Part shown: positions 49,707 through 61,359 of the stretch, piece after piece
How positions within the stretch are numbered: position 1 is the stretch's first letter
Layout of the letters: the number at the start of each line of letters is the position of its first letter
Source of the DNA: Bacteroidales bacterium
Lineage (GTDB): Bacteria; Bacteroidota; Bacteroidia; Bacteroidales; UBA3824
Direction: 5' to 3'
Length of the DNA: 64,000 nt
Assembly: GCA_016293845.1 (NCBI GenBank)
Contig: JAEDDH010000007.1
Coordinates: forward strand, 1 to 64,000
The notes under the pieces: model-generated
Seen by the model: the letters and a program-made list of their open reading frames with translations, nothing else
Database searches by the model: none
Told to the model about the DNA's origin: nothing
Translations under genes and position numbers: made by a program

Positions 49707-51764
49707 ATGGACAACTTTCAGAGCAAATTTTTAGAAGAGGCGAGCGATCTGATAAATCAGCTCGAACAGGCCCTGCTTACGCTTGAACAAGACACTAATA
49801 ATCCAGAACTTGTGGATTCAATTTTTAGGATTATGCATTCGCTCAAAGGAGGTGGCGGTATGTTCGGGTTTGAAAACATCTCCAACTACACCCACAAGAT
49901 GGAGAACATGTACGACCTCGTTAGACAGAAAAAACTTAAAGTTACTCGCGAAATGCTTGATGTAACTTTTGAATCTGCCGACCATATTACATCCATGCTC
50001 AACGACGACGGTTCTAAAACCGCCGAAATTGCTGCAAACGAGGCTATCCTCAACAAACGAATCGACGCTTTGATTAACGGTGATTCTAAAACCGAGGCTA
50101 TCGCAGCCACCACCAATGTCCAAACTGCCGATGCCAATGCCGAAGGTGTGCAATCTTTTTACGTAAAAGTAAAACCTTACGAAAGAATTCAGCATAACGG
50201 CACTAACCCGTTCTTCCTTATCGACGAACTCTCAGGATTAGGAAAAAACAAAACCAACATTTTTTACTCGGCTATTCCCGATTTTGAAAACTTTGTTTTT
50301 GACGAAACTTACGTTTATTGGGAGATGATTCTCGCCACCGACAAAGGCGAAGACGCTATCAAAGACGTATTTATTTTTGTGGAAGACGACTGCGAGGTAA
50401 CAATCCAAAAGATTGCCGACGCAGATATTTTCCCGATGGAAGGTATTGAGCCTCTGTTGGTTTGCCGTCACGATTTTCCTTTCGACCTCGAAAAAATCAA
50501 ATCGCTTGCTAATGCCATCACAGCCCTCGAAAAAGCTAAACAAGAAAAAGCCGCAAAAGAAGCCAACGCAGGCGACGAACACATAAAGAAATTTACCAAA
50601 GAATCTTCGATTTCAGGTATTAGAGTGGCTGCCGAAAAAATCGACCAGCTTATGAACCTCGTAAGCGAGCTGATTACCACTCAAGCGGGACTCAACCTCT
50701 ATGCCGACAACAATAAAGACAACGAGCTCACCCGTATTACCGAAAGTCTCGAAAATATCAGCCGCCAATTGCGCGACACTGCTTTCAGCATCACCCTTAT
50801 TCCCATTGATTACCTTGTGGTGCGTTTCCGCCGCTTGGTACGCGACCTTTCGCGCGAGGTGGGCAAAGAGATTATTTTCGATGCTCGCGGTGCCGAAACC
50901 GAACTCGACAAAACACTCATCGAGGGTCTGTCAGAGCCGCTTATGCACATTCTCCGCAACAGTATCGACCACGGTATCGAAACCGCCGAAGAACGCACAG
51001 CAAAAGGCAAACCTGCACAAGGCAAAATCATACTTCAAGCATATTACAGCGGCAGCCAAGTGGTTATTGCCGTTACCGACGACGGCAAAGGTATGGATTT
51101 AGACAAAATCCGCTCCAAAGCCATCGACCGCGGACTTATCAATCCCGACGAGCAACTCTCGGAAAAAGAGATTCTCGACCTTATTTTCTTACCGGGATTC
51201 TCCACTTCCGACAAGGTTACCAACATAAGCGGTCGCGGCGTAGGAATGGACGTGGTAAAACGCAAAATCTCCGACATCCGAGGCACAGTATCAGTATCTA
51301 CCGAAAAAGACGAAGGCACCACAATCACCATCAAACTGCCTCTTACACTTAGCATTATCGACGGTATGCTTGTTCGCATATCCGACACCGACTATATAAT
51401 CCCGCTTTCGGTAATCGACACAATTTTTGCCGTAGAGCACTCCAAAATAGAAAAATCGTTCAACAACATTATTAATATAGAAGGTGTTCAATATCCATTC
51501 TACTATCTGCGCGACGAATTCCAAATCGAAGGCGAAAAACCCGAACGCGAAGAAATAATAATGGTAAAATACGACGACAAAAAAATTGGCATTGTGGTAG
51601 ACCATATCACAGGCGAATATCAAGCTGTATTAAAACCGCTTGGCAAACTTTACCGTCAGCAAGATGTATTTTCAGGCGCATCAATTCTCGGCGATGGCAC
51701 TGTGGCTCTTGTGCTCGACACACACAAAGTTATCAACCAGTTTACAAAATATAACGACAATTAA
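49707..51764 (+). CDS. cheA: Chemotaxis histidine kinase CheA
   Basis: 685 residues with full CheA order: HPt with phospho-His44 (IMHSLKGGGG); a CheY-binding-like P2 segment (about 150-240); dimerisation helices (about 300-370); ATPase with N box HILRNSIDHGIE (414-425), DDGKGMD (458-464) and GRGVGMDVV (509-517); and a C-terminal CheW-like domain (about 540-685). The kinase reports receptor state through CheW. No receptor of the MCP type is coded in the window. Confidence 0.95.
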   Translation: MDNFQSKFLEEASDLINQLEQALLTLEQDTNNPELVDSIFRIMHSLKGGGGMFGFENISNYTHKMENMYDLVRQKKLKVTREMLDVTFESADHITSMLNDDGSKTAEIAANEAILNKRIDALINGDSKTEAIAATTNVQTADANAEGVQSFYVKVKPYERIQHNGTNPFFLIDELSGLGKNKTNIFYSAIPDFENFVFDETYVYWEMILATDKGEDAIKDVFIFVEDDCEVTIQKIADADIFPMEGIEPLLVCRHDFPFDLEKIKSLANAITALEKAKQEKAAKEANAGDEHIKKFTKESSISGIRVAAEKIDQLMNLVSELITTQAGLNLYADNNKDNELTRITESLENISRQLRDTAFSITLIPIDYLVVRFRRLVRDLSREVGKEIIFDARGAETELDKTLIEGLSEPLMHILRNSIDHGIETAEERTAKGKPAQGKIILQAYYSGSQVVIAVTDDGKGMDLDKIRSKAIDRGLINPDEQLSEKEILDLIFLPGFSTSDKVTNISGRGVGMDVVKRKISDIRGTVSVSTEKDEGTTITIKLPLTLSIIDGMLVRISDTDYIIPLSVIDTIFAVEHSKIEKSFNNIINIEGVQYPFYYLRDEFQIEGEKPEREEIIMVKYDDKKIGIVVDHITGEYQAVLKPLGKLYRQQDVFSGASILGDGTVALVLDTHKVINQFTKYNDN

Positions 51765-51782
51765 CGATAAAATATATAGCTT

Positions 51783-52292
51783 ATGGATCAGGAAATAGAC
51801 TCATTCATATCGTTCAAACTCGGCGAAGAGTATTTTGCAATCAGCGTTTCGCAGGTGCTCAACATACTTCAGCTTGTGCAGATTACCAAAGTACCCACCG
51901 CCCCCGACTATATGAAGGGCGTTATCAACCTCCGCGGAACTGTGCTGCCGATCATCGACATACGCATGAAATTCGGAATGGATCCGATTCAATATCAGCG
52001 CGACACCGTTATTCTTGTGCTCAATGTTATTATTGAAAACGAGAAAGTGGACGCTGGCATACTCGTAGACTCTGTTAAAGAGGTGTTTGAAATCAAAAAA
52101 GATGAGATTATGCCGCCTCCGGGTATCGGCTCTAAATACAAATCAAAATTTATCGAAGGCATCTACAAAATGTCTGACGAAAGATTTGTTATGCTCTTAG
52201 ACATCGACAAAATTTTCTCTTCCGACGAAGTTGTAATGCTCAAAGAATCTATCGACAGCGAAGAATCAGCAAATGCCAAAGAAATAGAATAA
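51783..52292 (+). CDS. cheW: Chemotaxis coupling protein CheW
   Basis: 169 residues of one CheW domain (FKLGEEYFAISVSQVLNILQ, TKVPTAPDYMKGVINLRGTV, then DIRMKFGM). It joins CheA to receptors. Starts 18 bases after cheA. A C-terminal acidic extension of about 25 residues is present. Confidence 0.93.
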   Translation: MDQEIDSFISFKLGEEYFAISVSQVLNILQLVQITKVPTAPDYMKGVINLRGTVLPIIDIRMKFGMDPIQYQRDTVILVLNVIIENEKVDAGILVDSVKEVFEIKKDEIMPPPGIGSKYKSKFIEGIYKMSDERFVMLLDIDKIFSSDEVVMLKESIDSEESANAKEIE

Positions 52293-52296
52293 CGAA

Positions 52297-53148
52297 ATGC
52301 AGCTACCACCCATCACATATTACGACGCAAAACTGAGCAACAAAGACTTTGCACGGCTGAGCGGCTTTATCTACAGCCGCTACGGTATCAAAATGCCAGA
52401 AGCCAAGCACATAATGCTCCAAAGCCGTTTGCAAAAAAGATTGCGTGCTCTGCAAATTCCCTCATTTGCCGAATATGTCGACTTTGTGTTTTCGCCTGCA
52501 GGTGCCGACGAAATTGTACACATGATGGATGTGGTATCTACCAACAAAACAGATTTTTTTAGAGAATCGCAGCATTTCGACTTTCTTACACAAACAGTGC
52601 TGCCCGAACTTTATGAAACTAACCATCAGTCGGTGATTAAAGTGTGGAGCGCAGGATGCTCTTCGGGCGAAGAACCATACACTCTTGCAATGGTGATTTC
52701 GGAATACATTGCCAATCACCGTGGATACGATTTTCAGATTCTTGGCAGCGACCTCAGCACCATAGTGCTCGAAAAAGCCGTTACTGCCATCTACCCCGAA
52801 GACCGTGTAGATATTATTCCCCTCGACCTCAAAAAGAAATATCTGCTCAGAAGCAAAGACCGCACAAAACCCACAGTGCGCATCGTGCCCGAGCTCAGAG
52901 CCAAAGCACAATTCATGAGGCTCAACTTTATGGACGAGGCTTACAACGCACCGTCGAATTTCGACATCATATTCTGCCGCAACGTATTAATCTACTTCGA
53001 CAGAAAAACTCAGGAAAGCGTCATCAACAAACTTTGCCGTCACCTGCGCCCGGGAGGATATTTCTTTCTCGGACATTCTGAATCGGTAACTGGCATCGAC
53101 GTTCCCTTACAACAGATAAAGCCTACAGTTTTTAAACTGATAAATTAA
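52297..53148 (+). CDS. cheR: Chemotaxis methyltransferase CheR
   Basis: 283 residues. Helical N-terminal part; family block STNKTDFFRE (81-90); SAM-binding WSAGCSSGEEPYT (117-129); C-terminal IIFCRNVLIYFD. Methylates glutamates of receptors to adapt. Its presence suggests real receptors exist elsewhere in the genome, since none with adaptation sites is seen here. Starts four bases after cheW. Confidence 0.93.
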   Translation: MQLPPITYYDAKLSNKDFARLSGFIYSRYGIKMPEAKHIMLQSRLQKRLRALQIPSFAEYVDFVFSPAGADEIVHMMDVVSTNKTDFFRESQHFDFLTQTVLPELYETNHQSVIKVWSAGCSSGEEPYTLAMVISEYIANHRGYDFQILGSDLSTIVLEKAVTAIYPEDRVDIIPLDLKKKYLLRSKDRTKPTVRIVPELRAKAQFMRLNFMDEAYNAPSNFDIIFCRNVLIYFDRKTQESVINKLCRHLRPGGYFFLGHSESVTGIDVPLQQIKPTVFKLIN

Positions 53149-53158
53149 TATTGTGAAA

Positions 53159-54064
53159 ATGGACCAAAACGAATCTCTAATCACCGACGAAATCTTGCTC
53201 GAAGAACTTAGCAAGAGAATAGAACGCTACAAGAATGCGTTAGCCAATACAAGTTCGTACAACAAGCAGTTGTTGGAACTTAACAAAAAGCTTTCTGAGT
53301 CGGAAGCCATGAAGAGCCACTTTATCTCTAACATTACCAACGAGATAATCAACCCCTTCGCCTCAATACTCGGATTAGCCAAAAGCATCACCGAGTGCGA
53401 CGACAAAAGCCCAGAAAAAATGAAACGCATGGCGGCTATGATACACCGCGAGGCGTTCAACCTTGACTTTCAGTTCAAAAACATATTTGCAGCAGCAGAA
53501 ATCGAAGCCGGCGAAATTCAGCCTATTGTTTCGGTAGTTAACATCGACGAAATGCTCAACAGACTGATGCAAATGTATTCGCGCGAAATAGCAATGCGCA
53601 AACTCGAAGCCAAACTCGAAAAAGAAAACGACGACGGCACCGTGCTGCTATTCAAAACCGACGGCGACAAACTCACTGTAGTGCTTTCAAACCTTATTTG
53701 CAACGCCATCAACTTCAACCGTCAGGGTAAACAACTGATAGTAAGATACGGACGCACACCCGAAAACAATCTGAGAATCAGCGTTATCGACGAAGGCTTA
53801 GGCATTTCGGAAGAAAACCGCAAGATTATATTCGACCGCTTCAAACGTTTAGACAACGGCATCAACTCAATCAACCGTGGACACGGACTTGGTCTTTCGA
53901 TCAACAAAGCCTACATCGACTTGCTCGAAGGCCAGCTACTTGTAGAGAGCAAAGAAAACGAAGGCTCTACATTTACTGTAATATTGCCCGAATCACAAGT
54001 ATCGAGCAACGACTATTCAGAAGAAGGTAACGAAGTATTTTTTGGCGACGAAGAAATTTTCTAA
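53159..54064 (+). CDS. Histidine-kinase-like ATPase lacking phospho-acceptor His
   Basis: 301 residues from ATG 53159 (a GTG two codons upstream is the alternative). A coiled coil leads to an H-box-like stretch SHFISNITNEIINPFASILG, in which the acceptor His is Asn61. The ATPase part has the N, G1 and G2 motifs (LICNAINFN, IDEGLGIS, GHGLGLSI). It may be a pseudo-kinase, a scaffold or a kinase of another protein. No sensor domain. It sits between cheR and cheD, which favours a role in the chemotaxis complex. Confidence 0.8.
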   Translation: MDQNESLITDEILLEELSKRIERYKNALANTSSYNKQLLELNKKLSESEAMKSHFISNITNEIINPFASILGLAKSITECDDKSPEKMKRMAAMIHREAFNLDFQFKNIFAAAEIEAGEIQPIVSVVNIDEMLNRLMQMYSREIAMRKLEAKLEKENDDGTVLLFKTDGDKLTVVLSNLICNAINFNRQGKQLIVRYGRTPENNLRISVIDEGLGISEENRKIIFDRFKRLDNGINSINRGHGLGLSINKAYIDLLEGQLLVESKENEGSTFTVILPESQVSSNDYSEEGNEVFFGDEEIF

Positions 54065-54084
54065 GCCGCCCCAATTATCAGACT

Positions 54085-55634
<1,550 letters not shown>

Positions 55635-55700
55635 AATTTTGTTATTTGGTATTTAAGTTGTATTATTGCATAAAATTAGACAACAATAATTATAGAAAAC

Positions 55701-56072
55701 ATGAGTAACTGTAAAGTACTTGTAGCCGATGATGTTTTTGCCAACCAATTTCTCTTAGCGTCTATGTTAGAGGAACTTTCGGTAGGCTTTAAAACCGTGT
55801 CAAATGGTCAGGAAGTTCTCGACGAACTTTCCAACGGCAAATACGACCTCATATTTATGGACATTGAAATGCCCGTAAGGAACGGAATTGAGGCTACTAA
55901 GCAGATAAAAAAAGACTCACGTTACCAAAAAATACCGGTAATTGCGCTCACCGCACACGACATCGACGAGTTTCAAGGTCAGTTTACCGAAGCTTGTTTC
56001 GACGGCATTGTGGAAAAGCCTTTTACTATTGATTCGATTTCAAATGTACTCGCGAAATTCAACTTTAAATAA
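55701..56072 (+). CDS. Response regulator, single receiver domain
   Basis: 123 residues: D10-D11, phospho-Asp54 (FMDIEMPVRNG), and a Lys in VEKPFTID. No output domain. A second CheY-like protein in the operon, either a competing phosphate sink or the partner of the sensor gene that follows eight bases downstream. Confidence 0.88.
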   Translation: MSNCKVLVADDVFANQFLLASMLEELSVGFKTVSNGQEVLDELSNGKYDLIFMDIEMPVRNGIEATKQIKKDSRYQKIPVIALTAHDIDEFQGQFTEACFDGIVEKPFTIDSISNVLAKFNFK

Positions 56073-56080
56073 CGAATAAT

Positions 56081-58363
56081 ATGAAAACCGATACCCGACA
56101 TAATACAGCATACTCATACGCCCTGATGGGATTTCTCATCGGATTAGGGTTTATGGCCATTATAGTTTTTCTTGGCTTGGTATTTTTAAACAAGCCGATA
56201 TCTTTTGATATCTTAGTAGAACTATTTAGAGACAATCCCTCGCTGTGGATCACTCTGTTGCTGCCATTTATTGTGGGTGGGTTTGGATACTATTTGGGCA
56301 ACGAATTTTTTCGCAAAACCAACGACCTAAGAAAAGACATCCGCAACGAGCAGCAAAAATCGCGACAGATGTTCGATTTTGTAGAAAAAATCCGTCTTGG
56401 TCAAACCGACGCCCAATACGAAATTCGCGAAGGCGACGAAATCGGTAAAGCGCTTATCAACCTCCGCGACGAAATCAAACGAAGCAAAGCCGAAGAAGAC
56501 GCCCGTAAAAACGAAGACCAACAGCGACATTGGATTACCGAAGGTATTGCAAAATTCGGTGCCATACTTCGTGAAAACATCGGCGACCTTGAAAAACTAT
56601 CTAACGAGGTAATCATGAACCTTGTAAAATATGTCAACGCTCAGCAAGCTGGCTTTTTCATATTGGTAGACAACAACGGCGAAAAATATTTCAATATGAC
56701 AGCATCTTACGCCTACGGACGTACCAAATACCCCGACAAACGCATTGAATGGGGCGAAGGTCTTGTGGGCGAGTGTGCTATCGAAAAAAAGACAATCTTT
56801 GTGCCCGAAGCCGCAAGAGATTACGTAAAAATCACTTCGGGTCTCGGCAAGGCTAATCCCCGCACCTTAGTAATTGTGCCGCTTAAATTCAACGACGAAA
56901 TCTATGGCGTGGTAGAAATTGCATCGTTTATTGTATATCAACCTTTTGAGATAGAATTTATCGAACGCGTTGCAGAATCTATCGCCTCCACTATATCAAA
57001 TGTAAACATCAACCTCCGCACCGCACGACTCCTCAAAGAATCACAAGAGCAAGCCGAAATAATGGCTCACCAAGATGAGGAGATGCGTAAAAACATGGAC
57101 GCACTCAAGCACATGCAGACCGAGGCAGCAAAACAGAGCGAACAGTTTGTAAGCTTCACCAACTCGGTAAACCACACTATGATACGTGCCGAATACAGTG
57201 TAGAAGGTTACCTATTGTATGCCAACTCAAAATTCCTCATCAAACTTGGATACGCATCTACCACCGAAATTCAGGGCAAACATATATCAATGTTTATCAG
57301 CGACAAAGACAAAGCTTGGTTTAACGAACTTTGGCAAAATCTCGCTATCGGAGGAAAACACTTTGAGGGTGATATGAAACACGTTACCAAAGCAGGCACC
57401 GATGTGTGGACAATGGCTACTTACGTAAGTGTGCGCGACCACAACCGCCGCCCTGTAAAAATTCTTTTCCTTGGTATCGACATCACCGACTCTAAAAAAC
57501 AGAGCCTCGACTATAAAGGTCAGATCGACGCGCTCAACCGCTCTACAATGAAAGCAGAATATGCCCCCGACGGTCGTGTATTGGAAATGAACCACAAACT
57601 TTCTGACGTTCTTCAGTTTACACCCGAAGAACTCAGCAAACGAACAATTTTCAACTTCCTTACCGCGTCAGACCTCGACGAATTTAAGATTATTTGGAAA
57701 AACATCATCAACGGCGTACCTTTTGAGGATCGTCACAAATGGTTTACCAAAACAGGCGAGGAACGCTGGTTTCAAGGCACTTACACCGTTGTTCACGATA
57801 TGTACGGCGAACCTGCAAAAATCGTCTTCATCGGCAACGATATCACCGAACAGATACGTATTGAGGATAAGAGCCGCGAACAAACCGAACTTCTCCGCGA
57901 GCAGGAACAAAAACTGCAGCAAAACAAGGTGGAACTCACCAAGAAACTCAAAGAAACTCGCGAAGAAATGAAGATGCAGTTCCGCGAAGTAGAGATTGTA
58001 AAAGAACTAAGCGACAAAACATTAGAAGGAATGTTAGACGCTGTGGTTACCATCAACCAAGACAACAAGATCACATTCTTCAACCGTGCTGCCGAAGAAC
58101 TTTGGGGTATCTCTGGTGATGAAATTTTAGGCAAAGACATATCTGCTCTATTGCCCACCGACAGTGTTACAGCAAACGAAAACTATCTTGGCAACTTCTT
58201 CAAGGCAAACGACACATCACTTGTTGCCCGCCGTACCGAGGTGTTTATCCTTGAAAAAGACGGCACACGAACCAATGTGCTCGCCACTCTGTCGGAAGCA
58301 TCCACAGGCGAACGCTACTCTCTCACCGCATTTATCCAGAAGATTGAGGTTGAGTTGTTCTAA
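56081..58363 (+). CDS. Membrane sensor with GAF and PAS domains
   Basis: 760 residues. Two membrane spans (about 14-37 and 55-73), a HAMP-like helical linker, a GAF domain (about 150-310), a coiled coil, then three PAS domains (about 365-480, 485-605 and 655-755). It has no receptor signalling tip and no kinase or output domain, so it can only act through protein contacts. It is the last gene of the operon and a likely input for the CheA pathway, perhaps via the pseudo-kinase at 53159. Confidence 0.82.
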   Translation: MKTDTRHNTAYSYALMGFLIGLGFMAIIVFLGLVFLNKPISFDILVELFRDNPSLWITLLLPFIVGGFGYYLGNEFFRKTNDLRKDIRNEQQKSRQMFDFVEKIRLGQTDAQYEIREGDEIGKALINLRDEIKRSKAEEDARKNEDQQRHWITEGIAKFGAILRENIGDLEKLSNEVIMNLVKYVNAQQAGFFILVDNNGEKYFNMTASYAYGRTKYPDKRIEWGEGLVGECAIEKKTIFVPEAARDYVKITSGLGKANPRTLVIVPLKFNDEIYGVVEIASFIVYQPFEIEFIERVAESIASTISNVNINLRTARLLKESQEQAEIMAHQDEEMRKNMDALKHMQTEAAKQSEQFVSFTNSVNHTMIRAEYSVEGYLLYANSKFLIKLGYASTTEIQGKHISMFISDKDKAWFNELWQNLAIGGKHFEGDMKHVTKAGTDVWTMATYVSVRDHNRRPVKILFLGIDITDSKKQSLDYKGQIDALNRSTMKAEYAPDGRVLEMNHKLSDVLQFTPEELSKRTIFNFLTASDLDEFKIIWKNIINGVPFEDRHKWFTKTGEERWFQGTYTVVHDMYGEPAKIVFIGNDITEQIRIEDKSREQTELLREQEQKLQQNKVELTKKLKETREEMKMQFREVEIVKELSDKTLEGMLDAVVTINQDNKITFFNRAAEELWGISGDEILGKDISALLPTDSVTANENYLGNFFKANDTSLVARRTEVFILEKDGTRTNVLATLSEASTGERYSLTAFIQKIEVELF

Positions 58364-58376
58364 ATAATTTTGAATA

Positions 58377-58955
58377 TTGTCAAAAGGCAGGTTTGCGATA
58401 TTGTTAGTCGTCGTTCTGATGTTGTGCTATAGTTGCGACGATAACAACTGCGAACCAGATTCTGATGATAATAAGATTGCCCTAATCATTTACAAAGAAA
58501 TAACTAAGCAGCAGAGTCCGCTTTTCCGTAACGAAACCGACTAAGATATCCTTGCCAACGCAAACGCTGAGGACGGCGGATATGTGGCGTATTATGACAC
58601 AAGAATAGCCATTCAAAACTGCGATGACTCATCTAGCATGCCCGACCACTACCTCGAAGTTGAATGGTCGCCAACCCACGACCTCTATTCTATCTACCCC
58701 GACTCGTGCTATCATTGGTATTATGAAAACAATCTTCAACGTTTCAGATTCAAAGACGGATTGCTTACCGAAGAGAGCTTGTCACTGCCAGATTTCGAGG
58801 ATGTAGCCAAACACAGCGGTCTGAACATGTCGATATGTGTCAAAGGCAGCGAACAGTACAAATTCAACGAAGACTTGACTCTTTCACTGCTTTTAGACCA
58901 AAAGGGCGACGGAAGTATTATCACCCACGGCTATTACAATTGCGTGTTTATGTAG
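58377..58955 (+). pseudogene. Lipoprotein gene interrupted by TAA
   Basis: The frame begins near a possible TTG start (58377) with a lipoprotein signal (KGRFAILLVVVLMLCYSC) and an acidic Asn/Asp linker, meets TAA at 58542-58544, then continues in the same frame for about 135 codons to 58955. No ATG start before the signal peptide is seen. The downstream part alone (ATG 58584) would lack the signal peptide. It looks like a recently broken lipoprotein gene; family not recognised. Confidence 0.55.
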
Positions 58956-59129
58956 AGAGACGACCGATTTGTTTACAGCCATTTTTATTTTTAATTTTTT
59001 TCATTTTTTTTTGCTTTTTAAAAATATTATCTGTAAATTGTAGGATGTAATATCAATAATATATGTATAACTTATATCATTGAATATAAATATTTTAACT
59101 TTTTGTTTAACATTAAAACACCTAATATT

Positions 59130-61316
59130 ATGGATACTATATTTTGGCTTGTTCCTGCGGCGTCACTGCTTGCGCTGTTGTTTGCTTTCATCTTCTTTAA
59201 ACAGATGATGAAGGAGGACGAGGGAACGGATTTGATGAAAAAAATAGCCTCGCACGTGCGCAAGGGCGCGATGGCTTATCTAAAACAGCAGTACAAGGTG
59301 GTAGGAATCGTGTTTGTGGTTCTTGCCGCTATCTTTGCCGTGATGTCGGTGTTCGACTTGCAAAACGGCTGGGTTTGGTTTGCATTCCTTACTGGCGGAT
59401 TTTTCTCGGGCCTTGCCGGATTTTTTGGAATGAAAACCGCCACATACGCTTCTGCTCGCACTGCCAACGCTGCACGAAAAAGTCTCAACAGCGGACTTAA
59501 AGTTGCCTTCCGCTCTGGTGCGGTTATGGGCTTAACTGTGGTGGGTCTTGCTTTGTTCGACGTGGCAGTATGGTTTTTAGTGCTCGATTACTTTATTCCA
59601 GAAGACAATCACCTTATAATTATCACCACCACAATGCTTACCTTTGGTATGGGTGCTTCCACACAGGCTCTGTTTGCACGTGTGGGCGGAGGTATCTACA
59701 CTAAGGCTGCTGACGTGGGTGCCGACCTTGTGGGCAAAACCGAATACAATATTCCCGAAGACGACCCCCGCAATCCCGCCACCATTGCCGACAATGTGGG
59801 CGACAATGTGGGCGACGTGGCTGGTATGGGTGCCGACCTTTACGAATCGTATGCTGGTAGTATCTTGGCTACCATGGCGTTAGGTGCGTCGGCGTTTGCC
59901 ACATCGGCTGTGGAAGGTATGCAGATTAAGGCGGTGCTTGCTCCGTCGATTATTGCCGCTGTGGGCGTGGTGCTCTCTATTCTTGGTATTTTTATAGTAA
60001 AAACCGACGAGGATGCTGGCATGAAAAAACTTCTTGCAGCCCTCAGCCGTGGTACCAATACAAGTGCAGTGCTTATTGCCGCTGCCACCTTCTTGATTCT
60101 CTGGGGATTGGGTATCGACAACTGGATAGGAATATCATTCTCGGTTGTATGCGGATTGCTTGCTGGTGTAATTATCGGTAAATCAACCGAATACTACACT
60201 TCGCAAAGTTACCGTCCCACTCAAAAAGTGGCAGAAAGCAGCGAAACTGGTCCTGCTACGGTAATTATTTCTGGACTTGGTTTGGGTATGACCTCTACCG
60301 CCATTCCCGTTGTTACTGTGGGCGTGGCGATTGTGATGGCATTTCTCTGCGCTATCAACTTCGACATTCAGAATATCCTCACACCTCACAACCTCAGTCT
60401 CGGACTTTACGGCATAGGCATAGCCGCTGTGGGAATGCTCTCTACACTTGGTATAACCCTTGCCACCGACGCATACGGACCAATTGCCGACAATGCCGGT
60501 GGCAACGCCGAAATGAGCGGTCTTGAACCCGAAGTGCGCAAACGTACCGATGCTCTCGATGCTCTTGGCAACACCACAGCCGCCACAGGAAAAGGTTTTG
60601 CCATTGGTAGTGCTGCTCTTACCGCTCTTGCACTTTTGGCATCGTATGTGGAGGAAATCAAGATGGCATTAATGCGCGTTGGCGAGGCTCTGCCCAATGG
60701 TGTGGAGGCTGCAAAAGCCACATTGGTTGACTTTATGAACGCTTACAACGTCAATTTGATGAACCCGATAGTACTTGTGGGCGTGTTTATTGGCGCAATG
60801 ATGGCATTCCTGTTCTGTGGATTTACAATGAACGCTGTGGGACGTGCCGCTCAAAAGATGGTTGAAGAAGTTCGCCGTCAATTCTCGCAAATCAAGGGTA
60901 TTCTTGAAGGCAAAGCCGACCCCGACTATGAGCGTTGTGTGGCTATATCTACCAAAGGCGCTCAGCACGAAATGCTTTTGCCGTCGCTTTTAGCAATTAT
61001 TGTTCCCATTGCAGTGGGACTTTTGCTCGGTGTGGCAGGTGTGCTTGGATTGCTCATTGGCGGATTGAGTTGCGGATTTGTACTTGCGGTATTTATGGCA
61101 AATGCCGGTGGTGCATGGGACAACGCCAAAAAATACGTTGAAGAAGGAAACTTTGGCGGCAAAGGTTCCGATTGTCACAAAGCCACCGTTGTGGGCGATA
61201 CCGTTGGCGACCCGTTTAAAGATACCTCTGGTCCATCGCTCAATATCCTTATCAAACTTATGTCGATGGTATCTGTTGTAATGGCAGGTTTGACTGTGGC
61301 TTGCTCGCTGTTTTAG
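59130..61316 (+). CDS. hppA: Membrane-bound ion-pumping pyrophosphatase HppA
   Basis: 728 residues with about 16 membrane spans. Substrate motif DVGADLVGKTE, then EDDPRNPATIADNVGDNVGD; the K+ site reads GNTTAATGKG, with Ala where K+-independent enzymes have Lys, so the enzyme is expected to need K+. Splits pyrophosphate and pumps H+ or Na+ outward; Bacteroides members pump both. ATG 59130 is the start; an earlier Met adds nine unlikely residues. Confidence 0.96.
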   Translation: MDTIFWLVPAASLLALLFAFIFFKQMMKEDEGTDLMKKIASHVRKGAMAYLKQQYKVVGIVFVVLAAIFAVMSVFDLQNGWVWFAFLTGGFFSGLAGFFGMKTATYASARTANAARKSLNSGLKVAFRSGAVMGLTVVGLALFDVAVWFLVLDYFIPEDNHLIIITTTMLTFGMGASTQALFARVGGGIYTKAADVGADLVGKTEYNIPEDDPRNPATIADNVGDNVGDVAGMGADLYESYAGSILATMALGASAFATSAVEGMQIKAVLAPSIIAAVGVVLSILGIFIVKTDEDAGMKKLLAALSRGTNTSAVLIAAATFLILWGLGIDNWIGISFSVVCGLLAGVIIGKSTEYYTSQSYRPTQKVAESSETGPATVIISGLGLGMTSTAIPVVTVGVAIVMAFLCAINFDIQNILTPHNLSLGLYGIGIAAVGMLSTLGITLATDAYGPIADNAGGNAEMSGLEPEVRKRTDALDALGNTTAATGKGFAIGSAALTALALLASYVEEIKMALMRVGEALPNGVEAAKATLVDFMNAYNVNLMNPIVLVGVFIGAMMAFLFCGFTMNAVGRAAQKMVEEVRRQFSQIKGILEGKADPDYERCVAISTKGAQHEMLLPSLLAIIVPIAVGLLLGVAGVLGLLIGGLSCGFVLAVFMANAGGAWDNAKKYVEEGNFGGKGSDCHKATVVGDTVGDPFKDTSGPSLNILIKLMSMVSVVMAGLTVACSLF

Positions 61317-61359
61317 AGTGTAATATAAGATTATATAAGTTGGATATGCCGGTTGTGGA

